The notes beneath the pieces were generated by a model. The model was not told the DNA's origin, did not search any database, and worked only from the letters and a program-made list of their open reading frames with translations. A stretch of DNA of 21,703 bases from Chloroflexota bacterium (GTDB lineage Bacteria; Chloroflexota; Anaerolineae; CG2-30-64-16). Position 1 is the first letter of the stretch, and each line of letters begins with the position of its first letter. Position numbers and translations under genes: made by a program. Shown in pieces: positions 5,927-13,275 of the stretch. The stretch lies in contig JAKPQT010000687.1 in assembly GCA_029555885.1 (NCBI GenBank), positions 1 to 21,703 of the forward strand, in the 5' to 3' direction.

Positions 5927-7981
5927 TTATGCCAGTACGAGCTCTTGCAGAGTGCGCGTGATATCTCCTTCATCTGCTCTGCGGTACACCGCCGATGAAT
6001 GCGCTACATTCAGCGCGTCCAGTCTCTCAGCGTCGACTGCCAGCCCCTCTCCGTCGCGCGGGTTCAGAATAACGGCAGGGCACGCGAGCGCAGCCACCAG
6101 TTCCGGCAGGTCGCAGTACAGCAGCACGTTCGGCAGGAAGGCATCGGCAGGCCAGCGGTAATTCGTCGTCCGGATCAGGCTGCGGAAGCTCACCAGCGCG
6201 TCCCAGGTGATCAGCCCGGCGGTGTCGCCGTCTGCGGCTGCGACGAGCAGCGCCACGACGCCGCCCAGCCCGCAGCCGGTGACCACGATGCGGGCGGGGT
6301 CGATCTCTGGTCGCGACCTCAGATAGGCCAGCGCGGCCAGCCCGTCGCGGGCGCGCATCGCCAGCACCGGGTCGCCCAGCGCGGCCGTGGCGTAGGCCAG
6401 GTAACGGTCCACGCCGCCCCAGCCGGCCATCTCGTAAGGGTAGACTGCGGGCGTGCTGTCGCCCCACCCGCGCAGGTCCACCGTCAGGACTGCGGCGTGC
6501 GGCCCCTCCCGCTCGAGGAAGCCTACGGCCCGCGCGAGCAGCCCGTTGCGGTAAAGGAGGCGGTTGCGCCCCGCGTCGTCGAAGTGCAGGATGGCTGCGG
6601 CTCGCGTGTCGCTTTCCCGTGGCAGGAGCAGCGTAGCGGGCAGCTCGATCCCGGGCTCAGAGGCCAGCAGGAGTTGCTGCCAGTCGTGCGTCCAGATCTG
6701 GAATCCGGAAACTGGAAGCTGGAAGCTGGAAGCTGGATCGCTGTCAGCGGGATCCCATTGAATGAGGCTGCGTGCCACGTTGTGGATATCTGCGGAGGTC
6801 TGTGAGCCGGCGCGCGCGGCGGCCAGCTCGTCGGCGCGGGCCAGCGCGAGCGTGCGCATGTTCACGTCCTGCCGCGGCGCGCAGCGTAGCATCTCGACCG
6901 GGTCCAGGGTGAGCCCAAGGCTCGCTGGCTCCGGCAGCGCGCGCTCCGGTAAGTTGCGCAACCACTTGTCCATGAAGCGGGTGAACTCGCGCGCTTGTGC
7001 CAGCGTGTAGCCGTGGCCCGCGTCGTCCACGAAGAACTCGAAGTGGTCGCCTGCGCCCGTAGCCGCATAGAAGGCGGCGGCCTCTTCGGCCAGCCGGCGC
7101 GTGTCCTCGATGTGGAACACCTCGTCGTATGCGCCTGCCATCAGCAGTACGGGCGTGGGGCAGGCCGCCGCGATGAGGTCCAACTCGTCCACGCCCTCTG
7201 CATACCGCCGCCACATGTGCGTCTCCGGGCAGCCCGCATAGCACTGGGTGATGTCGAGGTCGGCCAGGGGGGTCAGGCAGCAGGATGGCCCAGCGACCGT
7301 GATGCGCTCGTCCAGCAGGGTCGCCAGCGTGGTGGTCGTGCCGCCGCCGGAGACCCCGGTCATGGCAACTCCGCGTCGCGCGTCCACGTCGGGACGGGAG
7401 ATGACATAATCTACGCAGCGGAGCGCGTCGCCGACGAAGTAGCGGCTTGACGTCTGCCCGACGAGGTAACAGCGCACGCCGTCCGTGAAGTGATCGTTGC
7501 CCGTCTGCTTCTCGCCCGCCTGGCCCGGCGGGTCGAAGGTCAGCGCCAGATAACCGGCACGCGTGAAGTACTGCGCCGGCAGTTGGTACGAGTCGAACTG
7601 CTTGCCTGAATGGCCGACCGGAATAATGACCGCGGGGAAGGGCGGCGCATAGTCGAGCGGCACGTAGACCGTCGCGTTGACCTCCCAGCCGGGAAACGAC
7701 TCGAACAGTACGTTCTCCAGCCGGTAGCCGGCACGGTCGAACCGGCTGACCTCGCGTGCAATGATCGGCGCCACGCCTGCGCCGAAGGGCAGCTCACCGT
7801 AGAATCCCGCGACGGCCTGCCGGATGGCTGCACGATAGGTGGTGATGTCGCCGGAAAGCAGGCTGGCGCGGCGGCGTTCTGCGGCAGCGGCCATGTGGCC
7901 CAGGCTGCGCCGGATGATGTACGCGCGCAGCATGTCGCGCAGGTCGAGCGTCGGCGCGACCGGTTTTTGGTGTGGCGTCAT
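5927..7981 (-). CDS. Two-domain alpha/beta hydrolase, acetyl-xylan-esterase/dienelactone-hydrolase type
   Basis: The 684-residue protein contains two alpha/beta-hydrolase units. In the first, a nucleophile elbow TGVSGGGT places Ser211, AGAYDEVF gives Asp286 and DDAGHGYT gives His323. This is a complete catalytic triad with the spacing usual for acetyl-xylan esterase or dienelactone-hydrolase relatives. The second unit (about 430-684) keeps the fold signals (VLTVDLRGWGDS, then PARIVVTGCGLGG), but Gly571 stands where Ser is required and no C-terminal His is evident, so it is probably non-catalytic. An N-terminal helical region of about 100 residues precedes domain 1. There is no signal peptide, so it acts in the cytoplasm, presumably removing acyl groups from imported sugars. 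The substrate is an inference from context. The start codon overlaps the stop of URO-D-like A (ATGA). A heptamer repeat at 6712-6737 lies in the linker between the domains. Confidence 0.75.
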   Translation of the reverse strand: MTPHQKPVAPTLDLRDMLRAYIIRRSLGHMAAAAERRRASLLSGDITTYRAAIRQAVAGFYGELPFGAGVAPIIAREVSRFDRAGYRLENVLFESFPGWEVNATVYVPLDYAPPFPAVIIPVGHSGKQFDSYQLPAQYFTRAGYLALTFDPPGQAGEKQTGNDHFTDGVRCYLVGQTSSRYFVGDALRCVDYVISRPDVDARRGVAMTGVSGGGTTTTLATLLDERITVAGPSCCLTPLADLDITQCYAGCPETHMWRRYAEGVDELDLIAAACPTPVLLMAGAYDEVFHIEDTRRLAEEAAAFYAATGAGDHFEFFVDDAGHGYTLAQAREFTRFMDKWLRNLPERALPEPASLGLTLDPVEMLRCAPRQDVNMRTLALARADELAAARAGSQTSADIHNVARSLIQWDPADSDPASSFQLPVSGFQIWTHDWQQLLLASEPGIELPATLLLPRESDTRAAAILHFDDAGRNRLLYRNGLLARAVGFLEREGPHAAVLTVDLRGWGDSTPAVYPYEMAGWGGVDRYLAYATAALGDPVLAMRARDGLAALAYLRSRPEIDPARIVVTGCGLGGVVALLVAAADGDTAGLITWDALVSFRSLIRTTNYRWPADAFLPNVLLYCDLPELVAALACPAVILNPRDGEGLAVDAERLDALNVAHSSAVYRRADEGDITRTLQELVLA
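6712..6737. repeat. Heptamer tandem repeat inside the hydrolase coding sequence
   Basis: Three perfect copies of ctggaag (6712-6732) plus a partial ctgga follow a degenerate stretch. Read on the minus strand they encode part of the S-S-F-Q-L-P-V-S linker near residues 415-424, between the two hydrolase domains. The unit resembles the attgaag heptamers of the hairpin at 18304-18359 (5 of 7 bases). Confidence 0.75.
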
Positions 7982-9063
7982 ATGGCTGCTCCCCGCGAAG
8001 ATATCAGGGCTGCGTCATCCGGCACCCACGTGACCGGGTAGACGCCCCACTTGCGGAACGCCCGGCACATGGCCGCGATTTTCTCCGGCGTGTGCGCGAC
8101 GTCCTGCGGGGTCGGGTACACCTTCGAGACCAGGCCGCCGTTGTGCCGCCCCAAGTGGTAAACCATCCGGCGCACATAGTCTTCGATGTCTGCCTCGCTG
8201 CCCGTGACCATCGTGTGCTGGATGTCCACCGGGCACCAGAATGCGAGGCTGCCGCCGACCGCCCGGTCGAGCGCGGCCAGGCCCATGTTCTCCTGCTGGT
8301 CCATCTGGATGACGTTTAACCCGCAGTCTACCATGCGGGGGAGGAAGGGCAGGATGTAGCCGCACGAGTGCATCCATACGTCCAGCCCGCGGGCGTGCGC
8401 GTGCTCCCACAGCAGCCGGTAGCGCGGGGCGAAGTAGCGGTCCCACAGCTTGGGGCTAATGAAGGTGCGGTCCTGCATCCCCCAGTCGTCGTACCACATC
8501 ACGCCGTGGACCCCGCTGTCTGCATATAGGTCGATGCACATGAGTTGCGACTCGGCCAGCCGGTCCAGCAAGCGGTTGACCTCCGCCGGGTGCTCGTACA
8601 GGTCTGCAAGGAGCGGGGTCAGCCCGCGCAGGCCGTGGGCCGCCTCGTAGAGCGACGGGTACTGCAGCACGCCCAGGAAGTACATTTCGGGTGCAGCCGC
8701 GACCTGCCGGTGGATGTCCGCCAGAGGCTCCAGCGGCGGCGGGGTGGTCAGCAGGCGCAGCACCTCATCGAGCCGTGACAGGTCGGCCAGCGCCGGCTCT
8801 GCGACTTCGCCGTTGCCCGACGGCCCGAAGCGCTCCCAGCGCGTGCCCCACTCGTCGAACCGCCGCCAGCGCCGCGTAGGCTGATCGCTATCGCCCGAGG
8901 GCGCGTCCTCAGCCACCTCATACCAGTCGGTCGACAGGCCGGTGCGGGGGCGCGGGGGCCAGAGCCAGATGATATCGTTTGGCAGGCCGTCGGTGAGAAA
9001 ATGGGGGATGTGGTCCGGTCCCTGAAAATGGATGGCGCGGCGCACGCGCTCAAGGCTATGCAT
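7978..9063 (-). CDS. URO-D-like protein A (uroporphyrinogen decarboxylase family, methyltransferase-like)
   Basis: This is a 361-residue TIM-barrel protein of the URO-D/MtaA superfamily. It begins MHSLERVRRAIHFQGPDHIP, the common N-terminal helix of the non-HemE members, and has GVMWYDDWGMQDRTFISPKLW before the metal motif WMHSCGYI with His232 and Cys234. It lacks the N-terminal Arg-rich substrate motif of HemE, so haem synthesis is unlikely. A His-x-Cys pair is part of the zinc site of corrinoid or coenzyme M methyltransferases MtaA/MtbA. The third Cys ligand is not apparent here, where the usual region reads GGLVSKVYPTP. The substrate is unknown. The ATG at 9063 is preferred over a GTG at 9072 because AAGGTG lies upstream with six bases of spacing. 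Its stop overlaps the hydrolase start, implying coupled translation. Confidence 0.8.
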   Translation of the reverse strand: MHSLERVRRAIHFQGPDHIPHFLTDGLPNDIIWLWPPRPRTGLSTDWYEVAEDAPSGDSDQPTRRWRRFDEWGTRWERFGPSGNGEVAEPALADLSRLDEVLRLLTTPPPLEPLADIHRQVAAAPEMYFLGVLQYPSLYEAAHGLRGLTPLLADLYEHPAEVNRLLDRLAESQLMCIDLYADSGVHGVMWYDDWGMQDRTFISPKLWDRYFAPRYRLLWEHAHARGLDVWMHSCGYILPFLPRMVDCGLNVIQMDQQENMGLAALDRAVGGSLAFWCPVDIQHTMVTGSEADIEDYVRRMVYHLGRHNGGLVSKVYPTPQDVAHTPEKIAAMCRAFRKWGVYPVTWVPDDAALISSRGAAI

Positions 9064-9075
9064 GGCTTTCACCTT

Positions 9076-12000
9076 CTACGCTTCAAGCAGGCGTGCAGCG
9101 AAGATACGCGCAACCGGGTTGCCCGCCGTGCGGCCCACCAGTGCGACCTGGCAAATGGTCACGCGGCCCGCGCCGCAGGTCCGCTGGGCCGCGGCCCAGG
9201 CCGGGCCCCACTTGCCCGACCAATCGCCGTTGCCGCTGAGCAGGATGGGCGACCACCCGTCACCGGGCGACACGCTGAATGTCGAGCCGAGCAGCGGGGT
9301 GACGTAGCCCGCATCGGTATCGTACCAGAAGCGGAAGTCGTGCGGCCCCAAGTCCGCAACAAGCGGGTGTCCGGTCGCGCGTGAGGCGAAGTGGCGCGGG
9401 TTCATGCCCGCGACTTTCACCTCCACCCGGTCGCCGCAGATGGTGTGCTCGCCCGGCGGCAAGTTCAGGAAGACAGCGTGCGCGCCCGCCCGCACGGCCT
9501 GTTCGACTGCTTCCGCCTGTTGCGCATAGTCATTAGGGTCGCTGATGATAATGACCTGGCTGCTTGATGCGTCCGCTGTTTCGCCCGGCAGTCCCAGCTC
9601 ATGGGCCAGCCGGGCAGCGGCGCTGTCATGCCTCCCGACTACACGCACGGGCCGAGCCTCGATGGCGACTGGCGGGAACAGGGTGATGTCCAGGCGGGTG
9701 TCGTGCAGCACCGTGCCATCGGCACTCACCAGGCCCAGCCGGACGACTGCATCCGCGCGGCTGTCCACCGGCGGAGCCGTGATCTCGATCATGCCCTGGC
9801 ACGCGCTGCTGCAAATGGGAATGCTGGCCGCCGTGCGCTGGCTGAAGACCACCTCGCCGCCCACCTCGAGCTGGTAGTGGAGCTTCGCGCCGTCCGGCGC
9901 CTGGTCGAGGTCGTTGCACACCCATGCCTCGAACGTCATGCGCTCGCCGGCCCAGAAGCCGGTGCGGTCGCTGCGCAGGTTGACCATCAGCGGGGTGAGC
10001 GCATCGCGGTAGACGAAGTACGCAGGCTTCGGACCGCGCTCCACGTCCATGATGGTCTTCATCCAGCCGGATGGGAACGCGTCGATGAACAGGTGGATGG
10101 CGATGGACACCATACGGCTGTCGCGGCGGAATGCGTCGGTCATCAGCCGCGTGGCCCAGGCCTGGTGCGCCTGGCTGGCCGCGACCCAGTCCGCGACGCT
10201 GTGCTGCGTGTCGAACCACATATAGTGGAATCGGCCCGTCTGCGCACCGACGATGCGGTCGGGCATCCACGTACGCTCTTCCTCTGCATCGGCCGGCAGC
10301 CATGCGAGCGGGTAGTGGCCGCGCATCACGCTGACGGGGTCCAGCCCCTCCGCGCCGAACTCGCCGCAGCCGTAGCGCCAGCCCGGCTTGACCTTCTGCC
10401 AGTACCCGCGGTGCAGGCGGCCCAGGTCCACGCCGTGCCCGTTGTACCACCCGCAGTAGCAGTGGTTATCCGGCAGGCTCGGGCCGGGCGGGTCGTAGTC
10501 GCCGTCCACCGGCTTGATGACGCGGTCGGGGTTCTCCTGGTGGACGGCATGGCTCGCGGCCTCGAAGAAACGTTCCAGCTCTGCCCGCGACAGGTGCCGG
10601 TGCAGCTTCCCGCGGCCCATCGGGAACGGCTCGTTGATGTACGTGACCATGATGTTGCACGCATGGCTGCGCACCAGCCGCTCCATCTCCCCGGCCTGGC
10701 GCACCGCCTCGCTGAACTGGTTGCGTCGGAGCATCCCGAACAGCGGCAGGTCCGTCTGCGTCAGCAGCCCGAGCCGGTCGCAGTAGTCGTAGACCTCCGC
10801 CTGCACGGGCCGCTGCGTGAGCCGCCAGAAGTTCATGTGGCAGATTTTCGCCAGCAGGATGTCGTCGATGAGCTGGTCCCAGTCCCCGCGCATGACGTCC
10901 TGCTGCTCGAAGCCCATCGTGTTTGCACCGCGCAGGCGGATCTCGCGGCCATTGAGATAGAGTCGGCCCGCATCGCCCGCGTCCTCGGCCATCGTGAACG
11001 ACCGCATCCCGAACTGCCGCGCCTGGACGTCGAGCGTCTGCCCGTGCTCGTCCAGCAGGCGCACCTGAAGCTGATAGAGCCACGGCGTCTCGAGGTCCCA
11101 GATGCGCGTGTCCGGTATCTCGAAGGGCAAGCGGTAGTAGTTGACCGTCGGCCCCGCCGGCCCGCCCAGTTCGTACGCGACACCGGTGAAGACGGTCTGC
11201 TCGAAGTTCTGCCCGTACAGCGACAGTTCGATGCCGACCGGCTGGCGCAGCAGTCCGCAGTTATAGACCTCGATCCAGGCTTCGGCGCGCTGCTCGGCGA
11301 GGAGGGGCCGCACGAAGATGTCGTGGATGTGCAGCGCGGCCCGCGCCTCTACGGTCACGGCCTGGTAGATGCCCATGCCGGGCGGGCAATGATGCCAGCC
11401 GACCGCGGGATCATCGTAGCCGGGTCCGGTGGCCGCGTAGATTTTGTCGCCCTCGTACAGGTCGCCGTCCTCGCCCCAGGAGTCGTTGCCCATGCAGATG
11501 GCGTCATTTTCCACCTGCACGCGCAGCTCGTTCTGTCCCTCTCGTACGGCGCGCGTGGCATCAAACTCGAATGCGGCGAAGAACCCCTCGTGTGAGCCGA
11601 GATACGTGCCGTTGACGAAGACGTGCGCCCGGTAGTCCACGCCCTTGAAGCAGACGAAGATGCGGCCGCGGGCCAGCATCGCGTCCGTGACCTCGAAGTC
11701 CGTGCGGTAGACGCTCGTCGCGCGGCCCAGCGGCGCGCCGTAGTGCGGAATCTGCACGCGCTCCCACGGCGATGGCAGGTCTGCCGCGCTGCCATCCGCG
11801 GGCGGGGGCGCGCTCTCGATGCGCCAGTCGAACTCGGCCAGCGGGACCGCGATGCGCGTGGCCTCCGGCGCAGGGGCCAGGTCGCTCAGGTAGGGCGCAT
11901 AGTACGCACGCTGCGCGGCCAGCTCCGCGGCCAGCTGCTCCGCCCTGTTGAACGGGGGCCGCGGGGTGAACGTGGCGGCCGGGTCATGCTCCGCGGGCAG

Positions 12001-12144
12001 CACGCGGCCGGGCAGGTCGGGCGGCAGGGTCTCCACCAGCGCGACGCGGCGGTGACTGACGGGCTGCGGCTGGCTCGTGGTGTCGCTGGCGGCGATGTCG
12101 GCAAAGATGTCGCGGCGCGGGGCCGCCTGCGGTTGCGTGGTCAT
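9076..12144 (-). CDS. Glycoside hydrolase family 2 protein
   Basis: The 1022-residue protein has the GH2 order. A sugar-binding jelly roll spans about residues 130-250 (WERVQIPHYGAPLG, VFVNGTYLGSHEGFF). An immunoglobulin-like domain follows to about 385, then a TIM barrel opening with FGMRSFTM, LYLNGREIRLRGANTMG. C-terminal beta domains and a terminal region complete it. Glu505 in TYINEPFP is the expected acid/base and Glu595 in GCGEFGAEG the nucleophile. Their 90-residue separation matches beta-glucuronidase-type members. It therefore probably hydrolyses a beta-linked glycoside with retention, but the sugar (glucuronide, galacturonide, galactoside or other) cannot be read from sequence. The N terminus is polar with no signal peptide, which suggests action on imported oligosaccharides. 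The ATG overlaps the stop of URO-D-like B (ATGA) and has GGAGGA upstream. Confidence 0.88.
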   Translation of the reverse strand: MTTQPQAAPRRDIFADIAASDTTSQPQPVSHRRVALVETLPPDLPGRVLPAEHDPAATFTPRPPFNRAEQLAAELAAQRAYYAPYLSDLAPAPEATRIAVPLAEFDWRIESAPPPADGSAADLPSPWERVQIPHYGAPLGRATSVYRTDFEVTDAMLARGRIFVCFKGVDYRAHVFVNGTYLGSHEGFFAAFEFDATRAVREGQNELRVQVENDAICMGNDSWGEDGDLYEGDKIYAATGPGYDDPAVGWHHCPPGMGIYQAVTVEARAALHIHDIFVRPLLAEQRAEAWIEVYNCGLLRQPVGIELSLYGQNFEQTVFTGVAYELGGPAGPTVNYYRLPFEIPDTRIWDLETPWLYQLQVRLLDEHGQTLDVQARQFGMRSFTMAEDAGDAGRLYLNGREIRLRGANTMGFEQQDVMRGDWDQLIDDILLAKICHMNFWRLTQRPVQAEVYDYCDRLGLLTQTDLPLFGMLRRNQFSEAVRQAGEMERLVRSHACNIMVTYINEPFPMGRGKLHRHLSRAELERFFEAASHAVHQENPDRVIKPVDGDYDPPGPSLPDNHCYCGWYNGHGVDLGRLHRGYWQKVKPGWRYGCGEFGAEGLDPVSVMRGHYPLAWLPADAEEERTWMPDRIVGAQTGRFHYMWFDTQHSVADWVAASQAHQAWATRLMTDAFRRDSRMVSIAIHLFIDAFPSGWMKTIMDVERGPKPAYFVYRDALTPLMVNLRSDRTGFWAGERMTFEAWVCNDLDQAPDGAKLHYQLEVGGEVVFSQRTAASIPICSSACQGMIEITAPPVDSRADAVVRLGLVSADGTVLHDTRLDITLFPPVAIEARPVRVVGRHDSAAARLAHELGLPGETADASSSQVIIISDPNDYAQQAEAVEQAVRAGAHAVFLNLPPGEHTICGDRVEVKVAGMNPRHFASRATGHPLVADLGPHDFRFWYDTDAGYVTPLLGSTFSVSPGDGWSPILLSGNGDWSGKWGPAWAAAQRTCGAGRVTICQVALVGRTAGNPVARIFAARLLEA

Positions 12145-13262
12145 GCGTCCTCCTCGCCGTCCGCGTGGCCGGTCGTGTGCAGCCGGTCACGCAGGCGGCG
12201 CGCGGCATCGTAGTCTTCGGCCCACATGATGCGCGAGAAGCCCGTGCGGATGCGCTCGCGGCAGGGGCGGTCCAGGGATTTGGTCCACTGCACGATGGGT
12301 ATGCGTGCGGCCTCGCAGGTTTCGAACATGCTGTGCAGGTCGTAAAACTCGCCCTGGTAGGGATTGATGCCGCGCAGACCTGGGATGCTCAGCACGTCGC
12401 GCCACCACGCGGCCCGGCCGCAGAAGTGCATCCAGCCGCCGTAGGGCGCGAACACACCCACGTCCACCGAGCGAACCAACTGCCGGTAGTGGCGCGGGCT
12501 GATGTTGATGCAGGAGTCCTCACGCACGCACACGCCACCCAGGTGATTCCAGGTGCCGTCGTGCTCGTCGGGCGGGCAGCCATCGATGCGTCTATGCTCC
12601 CGCACGACCGCGAGAATCACATCCGCCACCATCTGCATCAGCCGCACGACCTGCTCCGGCGCCTCGTAGAACGCCGCGAAGATGCTCGATCCCCAGATGA
12701 TGCTGGCGTTGTCGAACGGCCCCTGGATGTCGAGCATCTGTGAGCCGACCGCGCGGGACAGTTTGGGGTAGGGGCGGAGGGCTTCGCGATAGTATGCCAC
12801 GGTATCGAATGCCCGGCTGAGCAGGGGCAGGCCGCGATACGCGCCGTCCGCAATGGCCGGCGGCCCTTCCGCCAGGATTTCCGCCAGCCTGTCGGGCGTG
12901 ACTGCCAATCCGATGGGCAGCGAGTCCTCGAATGTGACGGTCGGGCAGCCGAAGACCGAGGCGATGATGCCCGTGCCGTAGTTCGCGCGGATACCGTAGA
13001 GCCGGTCATCCTGGAGCTTCGCGCCCAGGTAGACGTCGTGCAGCTGGCCGAGCAGCATCTTGGCCGGGTCATCGTAGATTTCCTGGAACGTGAAGTGGGG
13101 CCACTCCTCCTCTGGGACGCTATAGAGGATGGCCGTCGGCACGTGGTCGACTGGTTCGAACGCAAAGGCGCGGCGGTGTAGCTCCCGCGTGCGCTCGACG
13201 TGGTCGAGGTCGATCAACGCTTCGAGACGTTCCAGGTAAGGGGTGATATCGGGTGAGGCCAA
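12141..13262 (-). CDS. URO-D-like protein B (uroporphyrinogen decarboxylase family)
   Basis: The 373-residue protein belongs to a divergent branch of the URO-D superfamily. It has ERTRELHRRAFAFEPVDHVP at the N terminus, a DGTWNHLGGVCVREDSCINISP segment before the metal motif, and GGWMHFCGRAAWW with His279 and Cys281. A PGLRGINPYQGEFYD strand follows. HemE's N-terminal Arg motif is absent. The C-terminal region (FSRIMWAED) lacks an obvious third Cys ligand. The start is a TTG at 13262, preceded by GGAGG at 13267-13271. No in-frame ATG occurs before about residue 69, so TTG is well supported. It is 13 bases after the permease stop and overlaps the glycosidase start. The substrate is unknown. 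It may transfer or remove a methyl or carboxyl group, inferred from family and context. Confidence 0.78.
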   Translation of the reverse strand: MASPDITPYLERLEALIDLDHVERTRELHRRAFAFEPVDHVPTAILYSVPEEEWPHFTFQEIYDDPAKMLLGQLHDVYLGAKLQDDRLYGIRANYGTGIIASVFGCPTVTFEDSLPIGLAVTPDRLAEILAEGPPAIADGAYRGLPLLSRAFDTVAYYREALRPYPKLSRAVGSQMLDIQGPFDNASIIWGSSIFAAFYEAPEQVVRLMQMVADVILAVVREHRRIDGCPPDEHDGTWNHLGGVCVREDSCINISPRHYRQLVRSVDVGVFAPYGGWMHFCGRAAWWRDVLSIPGLRGINPYQGEFYDLHSMFETCEAARIPIVQWTKSLDRPCRERIRTGFSRIMWAEDYDAARRLRDRLHTTGHADGEEDA

Positions 13263-13266
13263 GGTT

Positions 13267-13271
13267 CCTCC
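13267..13271 (-). promoter_or_regulatory. Ribosome binding site fixing a TTG start for URO-D-like B
   Basis: GGAGG on the minus strand lies in the 13-base gap between the permease stop and a TTG at 13262. The spacing is four bases to the TTG, slightly short, but it is the only strong site near the start of this frame. Confidence 0.55.
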
Positions 13272-13275
13272 GTAT

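Noticed and set aside
3828..6161. A 777-codon open frame on the plus strand
   Set aside because: It lies opposite the beta-helix and hydrolase genes, whose products show clear domains and motifs. The translated product is low-complexity Val/Ala/Asp/Arg with no recognisable motif. Long antisense frames are expected in GC-rich DNA.
9601..11595. A 664-codon open frame on the plus strand
   Set aside because: It is antisense to the GH2 gene, in a composition-driven frame without motifs. The GH2 frame has both catalytic Glu residues and full-length domains.
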